Shown here piece after piece: positions 36,743-45,100 of a DNA stretch of 64,000 nucleotides; position 1 is the stretch's first letter, and each line of letters opens with the position of its first letter. The stretch comes from Bacteroidota bacterium (GTDB lineage Bacteria > Bacteroidota > Bacteroidia > Flavobacteriales_D > Crocinitomicaceae). The stretch is taken from NCBI GenBank assembly GCA_030148165.1, contig JASBTZ010000005.1, forward strand, positions 62,001 to 126,000, in the 5' to 3' direction. The notes under the pieces are model-generated. The model had not been told where the DNA came from. It made no database searches and saw only the letters and a program-made list of their open reading frames with translations. The position numbers were made by a program, and so were the translations under genes.

Positions 36743-37129
36743 TTAACGTTTCGAGAACTGGAACTTCTTACGCGCTTTCGGCTGACCTGGTTTTTTACGT
36801 TCAACCATTCTTGGGTCACGCGTCATCAATCCTTCCTCTTTCAATAGAGGCTTATTCTCCTCGTCTAGCTTAACCAATGCTCGTGAAATACCCAAACGGA
36901 TAGCTTCTACCTGACCATTGATACCACCACCGGAAACATTAACTTTTACGTCAAATTTTCCAATGTTATCTGTTAGCGCGAAAGGCTGAATAATTTTAGA
37001 TTGAAGTACAGAAGTAGGAAATACTTCAGTATAGTCTTTCTTATTGACAGTTACGCTCCCTTTACCTTTTGTCATGTAAACACGAGCAACTGACGTTTTT
37101 CTTCTTCCTAATGTGTTGATTACTTCCAT
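36743..37129 (-). CDS. rpsI: 30S ribosomal protein S9
   Basis: 128 residues matching uS9 end to end: GRRKTSVARVYMTKGKGSVTVN near residue 8, VSGGGINGQVEAIRLGISRAL near 69, the basic stretch LMTRDPRMVERKKPGQPKARK and the invariant C-terminal FSKR tail that reaches the P-site tRNA. It begins 6 bp after rplM, in the universal rplM-rpsI order. A 109-bp gap separates it from rpsB; I found no convincing promoter there. Confidence 0.98.
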   Translation of the reverse strand: MEVINTLGRRKTSVARVYMTKGKGSVTVNKKDYTEVFPTSVLQSKIIQPFALTDNIGKFDVKVNVSGGGINGQVEAIRLGISRALVKLDEENKPLLKEEGLMTRDPRMVERKKPGQPKARKKFQFSKR

Positions 37130-37135
37130 ACTGAA

Positions 37136-37591
37136 TTACTTGAATGTATCCAAGTTTATTACTTCAGGCTTCTGAGCTTCATGATTGTGCTCAGTACCTT
37201 TATAAACTTTTAAGTTATTAAATAGGCTTCTTCCTAGTTTGTTCTTTGGTAACATACCTTTTACGGCTTTTTCGATCAAACGCTCAGGATTCTTTTTCAA
37301 CATATCCTCAGCCAATTGTGATCTTTGTCCACCCGGATATCCTGTGTAACGGATATACTTCTTATCTGACAATTTTGTACCTGAAAAAGAAACTTTCTCA
37401 GCATTCAAGACAATAACATTGTCACCGCAGTCAGCATGTGGTGTAAAATTCGTTTTGTGTTTACCACGAATGATCTTCGCAACCTTACTCGCTAAACGAC
37501 CTACTGTCTGTCCTTCAGCATCCACTACAACCCACTTCTTATCAGCAGTTTCCTTATTAGCAGAGACGGTTTTGTAACTTAATGTATCCAC
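37136..37591 (-). CDS. rplM: 50S ribosomal protein L13
   Basis: 151 residues of uL13: KKWVVVDAEGQTVGRLASKVAKI near residue 18, RGKHKTNFTPHADCGDNVIVLNAEKV near 43, YTGYPGGQRSQ near 82, and the KAVKGMLPKNKLGRSL segment near 109. It is the first gene of a minus-strand operon rplM-rpsI-rpsB-tsf and has a well-matched promoter about 45 bp upstream. Confidence 0.98.
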   Translation of the reverse strand: MDTLSYKTVSANKETADKKWVVVDAEGQTVGRLASKVAKIIRGKHKTNFTPHADCGDNVIVLNAEKVSFSGTKLSDKKYIRYTGYPGGQRSQLAEDMLKKNPERLIEKAVKGMLPKNKLGRSLFNNLKVYKGTEHNHEAQKPEVINLDTFK

Positions 37592-37635
37592 AATCTTATT
37601 TATTTAAATAATACAATTCCCTTAAAACAGGGGTG

Positions 37636-37666
37636 CAAAGATATGATTTCTGGTATTATTAACAAA
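37636..37666 (-). promoter_or_regulatory. Bacteroidota-type promoter of the rplM operon
   Basis: On the minus strand: TTTG (37663-37666), a 19-nt spacer, TATCTTTG (37636-37643). Both boxes and the spacing match the Bacteroidota primary-sigma consensus. It lies in the intergenic region before rplM and is the best promoter seen in the window. Confidence 0.7.
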
Positions 37667-37735
37667 CGTTTCTGAAAAAAGATTTTGATCAGAAAGTGAA
37701 AAATGATTTAACCGGTTTATTTTTATCTCAACAAG

Positions 37736-38512
37736 CTACTTTTTCTTAAACGCGTTGATAGCGTTCCGGGTGAAATCAGACAATACCAATTCACCACTCA
37801 TGGCCGCTCTTTCAGATAACAACTGATCCCAGTCTTCCGTACCTTCCCAGAATACTTTTTTAAGCAAACGCATCGCTTCCGGGTTGGATTTAGAAAGTCT
37901 TTTGGCCAAAGCATCTATTTCTTCGTCCATTTCCTCTACTGAATCGTAAATATCTGTATAAAGGCCTCTGTTCTTTGCCCATTGAGCTGTTCTCCACTCA
38001 GTCGCATTGATTGCCAATTGACTCATGGCTGATAGACCAATTTTTCGTTGAACTGCCGGTCCGACTACAAAAGGTCCGATCCCAACCGCTAACTCAGACA
38101 ACTTAACATCAGCATATCGGGTCGCGAAACAGTAATCAACAGCAGAAGCCACTCCTACTCCACCTCCTACGGCTTTCCCCTGGACACGTCCGATAATTAA
38201 CTTCGGGCATTTGCGACATGCATTAATCACATTGGCAAATCCTGAAAAGAATTTCTTTCCGGTATCAATATCGTTAATCGAAATCAACTCATCGAAACTT
38301 GCTCCGGCACAAAAAGCGCGATCACCAGCAGATCGCAGGACAATTACTTTTACTTCATCATTCGCACCAAGTTCAGTGATTGTATCAGCGAGTTTTTGAA
38401 GGATTTTACCTGGTAAAGAATTACTTAATGGGTGTCCAAATTCAATTGTTGCGATACCAAGATCATTAACAGTTGAATGCACATGACCTTGATCAATAGC
38501 AGTTGTCGACAT
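37736..38512 (-). CDS. Enoyl-CoA hydratase/isomerase (crotonase) family protein
   Basis: A 258-residue crotonase-fold protein. The oxyanion-hole region AFCAGASFDEL lies near residue 67-77 and the GKAVGGGVG loop near 111-119; a glutamate in LSELAVGIGP near 140 stands where a catalytic acid is found in hydratases, while the second catalytic glutamate is not evident. It may be a hydratase or isomerase acting on an acyl-CoA, but the substrate is not clear. It lies 12 bp after an RRM protein gene, which is not a metabolic partner. Confidence 0.82.
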   Translation of the reverse strand: MSTTAIDQGHVHSTVNDLGIATIEFGHPLSNSLPGKILQKLADTITELGANDEVKVIVLRSAGDRAFCAGASFDELISINDIDTGKKFFSGFANVINACRKCPKLIIGRVQGKAVGGGVGVASAVDYCFATRYADVKLSELAVGIGPFVVGPAVQRKIGLSAMSQLAINATEWRTAQWAKNRGLYTDIYDSVEEMDEEIDALAKRLSKSNPEAMRLLKKVFWEGTEDWDQLLSERAAMSGELVLSDFTRNAINAFKKK

Positions 38513-38524
38513 AATACGTTTAGT

Positions 38525-38797
38525 TTATTGTTCTTTTTTAGGTGGCCTGCTTCCTTTAGGTGAAGCGATCTTGACGTCTATCTTGCGACCATTGATTTCC
38601 ATGCCATTTAAAGCTTCTATAGCATTGATCGCTTCGTCGCTGCTCTCCATTTCCACAAAACCAAATCCTTTCGATCGCTTCGTTTTTGGTTCGTAAACCA
38701 CGTGTGCATAGGTTACTTTTCCAAATGATTCAAACGTGGTTTTAAGATCTTCTGAAGTGATCTCCCAATCAAGATTCGCGATAAAAATATTAACCAT
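38525..38797 (-). CDS. Single-RRM RNA-binding protein
   Basis: 90 residues forming one RNA recognition motif: RNP2-type NIFIANLDW at residues 3-11 and RNP1-type KGFGFVEM at about 44-51, with a short basic tail (KGSRPPKKEQ). Such small glycine-poor RRM proteins are common in Bacteroidota and cyanobacteria and bind single-stranded RNA, often in cold or stress conditions. It is the middle gene of a tight minus-strand set with the crotonase and a coiled-coil membrane protein. Confidence 0.88.
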   Translation of the reverse strand: MVNIFIANLDWEITSEDLKTTFESFGKVTYAHVVYEPKTKRSKGFGFVEMESSDEAINAIEALNGMEINGRKIDVKIASPKGSRPPKKEQ

Positions 38798-38803
38798 TTA
38801 TAA

Positions 38804-39769
38804 TTATTTCAGAGTAAAGCTATCAGAACCTATTAGCTGACCCTGACAATAAATATTAACCTTATAATTTCCTTTTGTAGCAGTCAGGTTTCTTAAACTG
38901 AAGTAAATCGACATATCGACACTCGTATTTTGATAGTCGATCGATTTCTTATCAGAATAAGGAACCTTTCCTGCATCGGTGTCCACAACATCTCCCGTAG
39001 AGCGTTGCATTGTTTTGCCCGACGGATCAATTATCTGCATGTATACCATTTTCTCACCCGCAGGAGTAATGAGGTTTTTCGATAGTGTAAACGTCGATTT
39101 GATCTGAACAACACTTCTTGCGCGATTCGTTTCCGTCATTGTGCTGTTCAACTTCTCTTTGAGCCCAACTGTAGTAAAGTTATACGCATGAAGTTTCGAC
39201 CCTTTTTTAACCTGTTCCGAAAGCTGTTCCGATTGGTCCTTGTACTGATCTCTTTCTTCCGTAGTTGAGTTGAGTTCGCTAGTAGTCGTTTGAAGATCGG
39301 AGCGCAGCTGATAATTTGCTGTATTGAGGGAATCTATCTGGTAGACATAACCTTTCATGATGTCACGAAGAGTTTCATTTTCCTGTCTAAGCTTCATGAT
39401 TTGATACCCAGTTAATTTTTTATTGTTTTCAAGCTCATCCAGTAGACCATTAATCCTTTCCTTTTGCGCATTAATACTGTCTGCCTTACTTGCATCTTTT
39501 TCGATTAACTTGTCGTAAGTGGCAAGCATATTACGGAAGTCCGTCTTAAGATCGTTGGACATGGTTCCCACATAACCCGAAAGCATCTCGTTCATTCCAT
39601 TCATGTCTGCCTTTAATGCCTTATTCGCATTTTGACAATCCGTCAACTCCGAGTTTTTCGAAGACCACAAATAGGCCATAAACGCTAGTGCTAACAACAA
39701 AATGATAATTACGGCAATATAAGCTCCGTTGCTGTTCTTTTTATTTTCTTGTATTTCTGTATCGGACAT
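38804..39769 (-). CDS. Membrane-anchored coiled-coil protein of unknown function
   Basis: 321 residues. A single membrane helix at about 14-34 (AVIIILLLALAFMAYLW) follows a short polar N terminus, then a long coiled coil to about residue 195, and a C-terminal beta-rich domain of about 120 residues (from FTTVGLKEKLNST to the end), which by topology would lie in the periplasm. I recognise no family for the terminal domain, which has pairs of strands such as VYMQIIDPSGKTM and KVNIYCQGQLIG. It lies 7 bp upstream of the RRM gene. Confidence 0.75.
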   Translation of the reverse strand: MSDTEIQENKKNSNGAYIAVIIILLLALAFMAYLWSSKNSELTDCQNANKALKADMNGMNEMLSGYVGTMSNDLKTDFRNMLATYDKLIEKDASKADSINAQKERINGLLDELENNKKLTGYQIMKLRQENETLRDIMKGYVYQIDSLNTANYQLRSDLQTTTSELNSTTEERDQYKDQSEQLSEQVKKGSKLHAYNFTTVGLKEKLNSTMTETNRARSVVQIKSTFTLSKNLITPAGEKMVYMQIIDPSGKTMQRSTGDVVDTDAGKVPYSDKKSIDYQNTSVDMSIYFSLRNLTATKGNYKVNIYCQGQLIGSDSFTLK

Positions 39770-39832
39770 ATCTGTTGTGTTACAAACTCTTTATAACTGT
39801 AAGATAGCAAAGTTTAGGGTGAGGTGCAAGCA

Positions 39833-40084
39833 TTAAACTGCTTCCACCGAATAGGTAAAGCTCTCCATAATCTCATTAGCCAGGAGTTGCTTACATGCCT
39901 CTTCTACTTTTGCTTCTGCTTCTTCTTTTGAATCAGCGTCCACAAATAAGCGAACGTGACGTCCAATTCGAACACCATCGATCATACCTAAACCAATATT
40001 CTTCATGCTACTGGTTACTGCTTTCCCTTGTGGATCAAGCAATGCATCTAAAGGCATAACATCTATTTCAGCTTTAAATTTCAT
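39833..40084 (-). CDS. purS: Phosphoribosylformylglycinamidine synthase subunit PurS
   Basis: 83 residues of the small PurS family, which bridges the PurL and PurQ subunits of FGAM synthase in de novo purine synthesis. Landmarks are KFKAEIDVMPLDALLDPQGKAV at the N terminus, the GMIDGVRIGRHVRL segment near residue 32 and an EVIESFTY-like end (ANEIMESFTYSVEAV). It overlaps the end of pssA by 11 bp. No purL or purQ is in the window. Confidence 0.9.
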   Translation of the reverse strand: MKFKAEIDVMPLDALLDPQGKAVTSSMKNIGLGMIDGVRIGRHVRLFVDADSKEEAEAKVEEACKQLLANEIMESFTYSVEAV

Positions 40085-40874
40085 TCTCTTGTTTCTTTAA
40101 AGTATTAATCTGAATCAATGATAAAATCAAATACAAAAATACAATTAATGCCAAAGACCAAGTTCTGAAGACGACAATAATTCCAATACTTATTAACAAA
40201 AACACCCACCGTATTTCATTCCCTTTCCAGGTCATTGATTTAAACTTTAATGAAAATAATGGAATCTCTGACACCATTAAAATACTAAACAAAATAATCA
40301 ATCCACATAACAAATTAGGATCCGTTGCCGCCGCAACATAGTCTTTTAAAAATTCCGGAGTTAGGTCGGGTCTGGCAACCATCAAAGGAAAGCTCATGAA
40401 AAACAAGGTGCTAGCCGGTGTGGGCAAGCCTATAAAGTGAAAACTCTGACGCTTGTCAATGTTGAATTTCGCCAATCGAAACATGGCAAAAAAGGGTATC
40501 AAGAGTGATACAAATGGTATGTAATAAGTAGAAGTCCCATCCAAAATATAATGCAACTCTCCCACGAAATCGTAACGCATCACTTCCGGATGAGGATTAT
40601 TCATAAAAGCCCCGACATCGATCATCATCAGGACCATAAGTATAATGCCGGGTGCCACACCAAATGTCACTACATCCGCAAGCGAATCCAATTGTTTTCC
40701 CAGACCACTATTGATTTTTAGCAATCGGGCCATAAATCCATCAAAAAAATCAAATATTGCTCCGGCAAAAATGGCATAAACAGCTAGATCCAGACGTCCG
40801 AAAAAAGCAAATAAAATTGCCATAACTCCGGATATTAAATTAAACCCGGATAATATGTTTGGTAAATTAAACAT
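40074..40874 (-). CDS. pssA: CDP-diacylglycerol--serine O-phosphatidyltransferase
   Basis: Makes phosphatidylserine from CDP-diacylglycerol and serine. A 266-residue membrane protein with about seven helices and the CDP-alcohol phosphotransferase signature in FDFFDGFMARLL...GKQLDSLAD at about residues 41-68, which supplies the metal-binding aspartates and the A-R and G-x-x-x-D-x-x-x-D spacing. It starts MFNLPNILSGFNL, as in the family. It is divergent from the PorV-like gene across a 150-bp gap. Confidence 0.93.
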   Translation of the reverse strand: MFNLPNILSGFNLISGVMAILFAFFGRLDLAVYAIFAGAIFDFFDGFMARLLKINSGLGKQLDSLADVVTFGVAPGIILMVLMMIDVGAFMNNPHPEVMRYDFVGELHYILDGTSTYYIPFVSLLIPFFAMFRLAKFNIDKRQSFHFIGLPTPASTLFFMSFPLMVARPDLTPEFLKDYVAAATDPNLLCGLIILFSILMVSEIPLFSLKFKSMTWKGNEIRWVFLLISIGIIVVFRTWSLALIVFLYLILSLIQINTLKKQENEI

Positions 40875-41024
40875 TGGGTTTACTCATTTTTCCCTGCTCT
40901 ACACACATCTAATCAACCCGAAACCTTATCTTTACGTCTAATTAGTGTAGTGAACGTACTTGTACAAATAACACAATTTTTTGCGGATAATTCTGTTATA
41001 TGCTAAACTAAAGATCTACAATTT

Positions 41025-42140
41025 ATGAGAACGAATTCGGCGACGGTCTTATTAGCATTGATTCTAACGACAGGAATCTCGCATGCACAGGAGGGAACTA
41101 TTGCACCTAAATACTCTAATGAATTTCTTGCATTAGGGGTAGGCGCAGATGCACTGGGTCTTGCGAACTCAATGGTCGCACAAACCAATTCGGTAAATTC
41201 AGTTTACTGGAATCCGGCTGGGCTAATCGGTGTCGAGAATTGGCTCGAAGTGGGCGCCATGCACTCAGAATATTTTGCGGGTATTGCCAAGTATGATTAT
41301 ATAGGACTTGCTCATTCAATTGATGAATCCAGTTCTATTGGATTTAGCGCTATTCGATTTGGAGTTGATGATATCCCTAACACGACACAACTAATCGATA
41401 ACAACGGAAATATCGATTACGACAACATCACGAAATTTACAGCTGCCGATTATGGCTTTCTGTTCTCTTACGCAAAGAAACTGGAGAAATTAAACGACTT
41501 GCGTTTAGGTGGTACATTTAAGATCATTCACCGAAAAGTGGGTGACTTCGCTAAATCCTGGGGGTTTGGACTTGATGCGGGTGCACAATACAAAACAAAG
41601 AAGGATTGGCATTTTGGTGCCACGCTACGCGATGTCACATCTACATTCAACGCGTGGATTTTCACGCTGGATTCAGAGACCCAGGAAGTGTTTCTTAACA
41701 CAGGAAATGAGATTCCAGAAAACGGCTTAGAGCTAACATTGCCAAGATTAATCATCGGAGCATACAAGAAGTTCGAAATCGGCTCTTCCGGACTCTATGC
41801 TTCTGGTGAACTGGACCTCGACCTAACTACAGATGGTAAAAGAAATACAATCCTGAAGTCCAGTGTCGTTTCGATGGATCCGCACCTTGGAATTAGTTTT
41901 GGATTCAAAGAATATGTGACACTGCGTGCCGGGATATCTAACATGCAGTTCGTTAAGGACTTCGACGATTCGGAAAGTTTAAACGTTCAGCCTAACGTTG
42001 GAATTGGATTAAACTTCAAGAATTTCTATCTTGACTATGCGTTCACTGATATTGGAGATGCATCTATCGCACTATATTCTCATATAATATCACTGCGCAT
42101 TAAATTAGATAAACCTGACAATGCTACTTCGAGTGAATAA
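41025..42140 (+). CDS. PorV/PorQ family outer membrane protein (PorV2-like), type IX secretion
   Basis: 371 residues: signal peptide (cleaved after SHAQ near residue 22) and an outer-membrane beta-barrel of the FadL-related PorV/PorQ family, with the diagnostic N-terminal motif VGADALGLANSMVA...SVYWNPAGL at about 37-65. In the type IX system PorV shuttles secreted cargo to the PorU sortase. This gene overlaps a large C25-peptidase gene by 20 bp, so it is probably the partner of that enzyme, in the arrangement I recall as PorV2/PorU2. It is not necessarily the main PorV. Confidence 0.82.
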   Translation: MRTNSATVLLALILTTGISHAQEGTIAPKYSNEFLALGVGADALGLANSMVAQTNSVNSVYWNPAGLIGVENWLEVGAMHSEYFAGIAKYDYIGLAHSIDESSSIGFSAIRFGVDDIPNTTQLIDNNGNIDYDNITKFTAADYGFLFSYAKKLEKLNDLRLGGTFKIIHRKVGDFAKSWGFGLDAGAQYKTKKDWHFGATLRDVTSTFNAWIFTLDSETQEVFLNTGNEIPENGLELTLPRLIIGAYKKFEIGSSGLYASGELDLDLTTDGKRNTILKSSVVSMDPHLGISFGFKEYVTLRAGISNMQFVKDFDDSESLNVQPNVGIGLNFKNFYLDYAFTDIGDASIALYSHIISLRIKLDKPDNATSSE

Positions 42141-45100
42141 ATGGAAACAAATATTGCCCCTATTATTTTTGGCGTGGTCAACATTCGGCTATGCACAGAC
42201 ATATGGTAATGAATGGATCAATTATTCGCAGACTTACTACAAGTTTCCGATAGTTCAAACAGGTATCTATCGTATAGATTACACAACTTTGAATAATGCA
42301 GGTGTACCGCTGACAAGTTTTCAAACGGAAAATATTCAGGTATTCGGTCGTGAAAGCGAAGTGCCGGTTTACATTGTTGACGGAGGTGACAGTTCATTCG
42401 ATCCGGGAGATTATCTGATCTTTTATGCTGAACGTAACGATGGCTGGCTCGATTCCTCAGTCTATCTGAATCCAACATCAATTGGCAACCCTGCCTATAG
42501 TCTTTACAACGATACGATCCATTACTTTTTTACCTGGGACACGACTAGTTTCAATAACTTGCGTTATCAGGTAGAGACTGACGTGAATTTTGCTGCATAT
42601 CCTTCCATTGCGAACTATATTTGGTTCAAATCTGAAAAATACTACACTGAGAAATATCACGAAGGAGTTAAACTATCGAAAATATCAAGCTCATTCTTTC
42701 AGCCTGGAGAAGGCTGGGGGCGAACTGCTTATAATGGTGTTCCGGGTGGGCATACGTCCAATTTGACTCAGATAACACCTTATCCGTATACGGGTGGACC
42801 ACAGGCAAAATTTCACGGCTTGGTAACGTCTGCATCCAGCGCAGGAGGCACGAACACGATCAATCATCATATGCAATGGTCGATCGGGAGTTCTCAAACA
42901 ACGATCTTTGACACGACTTACAAGGGATACAATCAGGTGAGGTGTACCAAATTATTCAATCCAAACTTACTTTCATTCGGCCCAACACCAATTCAGTTTA
43001 AGATTATTGATTCTCTTGGGGTGGCAACGGATTATCAGGCAGCTATGTATCATTCTATCAGGTATCCGAGACAACCCAATTTTGGGAATCTCAACAGCAT
43101 GAAATTTGAGGTTGAGAATGATCCACAAGGTAAAGTTCATCTCGATATATCTAATGTCAACTATAACATCCCTATCATGCTTGTGCATGGAGATACACCC
43201 AGAATGGTGCCTTTTGCCGTTAATGGTTCATTTTATTCTGCCCTGATACCAAACAGTTCAACAGGAGATCCTCAGACGGTTATTTATGAGGACACAACTA
43301 ACATTATTGATGTTTCTGGTGTTTCAGCCGTTAATGGAAACGGTTCTTTTGTGGATTACCTGGCGATGCCAAATATCGAAGACGCATTGTTGTTTGTTTA
43401 TCCTGCTAAATTGGATTCTGCAACTACCAATTACGATGTCTACAGAAGCTCAACTGATGGAGGAAGCTATAATGTAGTGAAGGCAGAAGTTGGAGATCTG
43501 TTCATGCAATTCGGTGGAGGTATAGAGAAGCACGTCAATGGAATTAGAAGGTTTGCACGTTATATCTATAACAACACGACCAGTAAACCAGTTGGACTCT
43601 ACCTGATTGGAAAGGGAGTTCGAGAAGCAAGTATTAATGATACTGGTTGGGACGGTTGTGGTTCAAGAAAATGCGCAGACAGGTATGAAATGAATTTAGT
43701 GCCTTCCTTCGGGTTGCCTTCAAGTGATGTTTGTATCACCTCAAATCTGGAAGGCCCGTATACATGGGCCCCGCTTATGCCAACAGGGCGTATTTCAGTA
43801 CAATCCAATACGGAATTACAGGAATATTTAGAAAAGGTTAAGCTATTTGAGGAAGCACAAGACCAGAATAGCGTTTACAACACACCCAATAAAGATTGGC
43901 AAAAACACATCCTACATTTCGCTGGCGGTCTTACCAGTTATGAATCGGATATGTTTCAGACTTTCCTCGAGGCATACGAATATCTTTTAGAAGGACCCCA
44001 GTTTGGTGGCTATGTTAATAGAGTTTACAAAGAATCAAGTAATCCATTGGATCCTACTATTCTTGAAGAAGTTACACAACGTATTGAAGATGGCGTGAGT
44101 TTGATGACTTACTTTGGACATTCTACGGCAACGGGCAGTGGGTTTGAGATAAATCTCGACGAACCTGAAAACTGGAACAATTATGGAAAATATCCGGTAA
44201 TCTTTGCGAATTCATGTTACAACGGAAACGTATTTCAAGGTAGTATTTCTAAATCAGAAGAATTCGTTCAAACTCCTGATTTTGGTGCCATCGCATACAT
44301 GTCTTCGGCCGGAGTAGGACTTGCTCAATTCCTTCATGGTTATTCTACTGAATTCTTCAGAGAAGTATCTGTTAATAATTACGGAGGGACCCTCGGGCAG
44401 CATATGAAGAATTCGATCGAGGAATTAGAACCGGGCAACCTGAACGAACTGTATAAAGAAACAACCGCTACACAGATAGTACTCAATGGTGACCCTATGC
44501 TTCGAATTAACTGGCATACAGAGCCAGAAATAGAATTATTGGCAAGTAATGTTTCATTCAGTCCATCGAATATTGACTTGACCGTGGACTCAATCGAAAT
44601 GCAGATTGTCCTCACCAACCTCGGAAGATCCATTGTTGACACTTTCTTACTGGAAGTAACCAGGGATTTTCCCGACCTGGCGGCTGACTCGATCTACTTA
44701 TTCCCGATCCCAAACCTAAACTACAAGCACACGATTAATTTCAAAATGCCTCTTCAGGCCAATGTAAGTGTGGGAATCAATACCTTTACGATCCGTGCAG
44801 ATTTGCCTTCAACAATCTTGGAACAATATGATGAGATAAACAATAATCAGATCATTAAGCAATTGTATGTAAACATTGATGGTATTCTACCTGTGATTCC
44901 GTATAAATTCGCTGTTGTTCCAAATGACAGTGTTACCGTGAAAGGTTCTACTATTAATCCAATTGCCGCTTATAATACCTATCGATTTGAAATAGATACG
45001 ACCGATGCTTTCAATAGTCCGGAACACCGTTATGCTTTAGTTTCAGGACTAGGAGGGGTAAAAGAAGTTAACCCTTCTGATTGGTTAAGCGTGTCATCTG

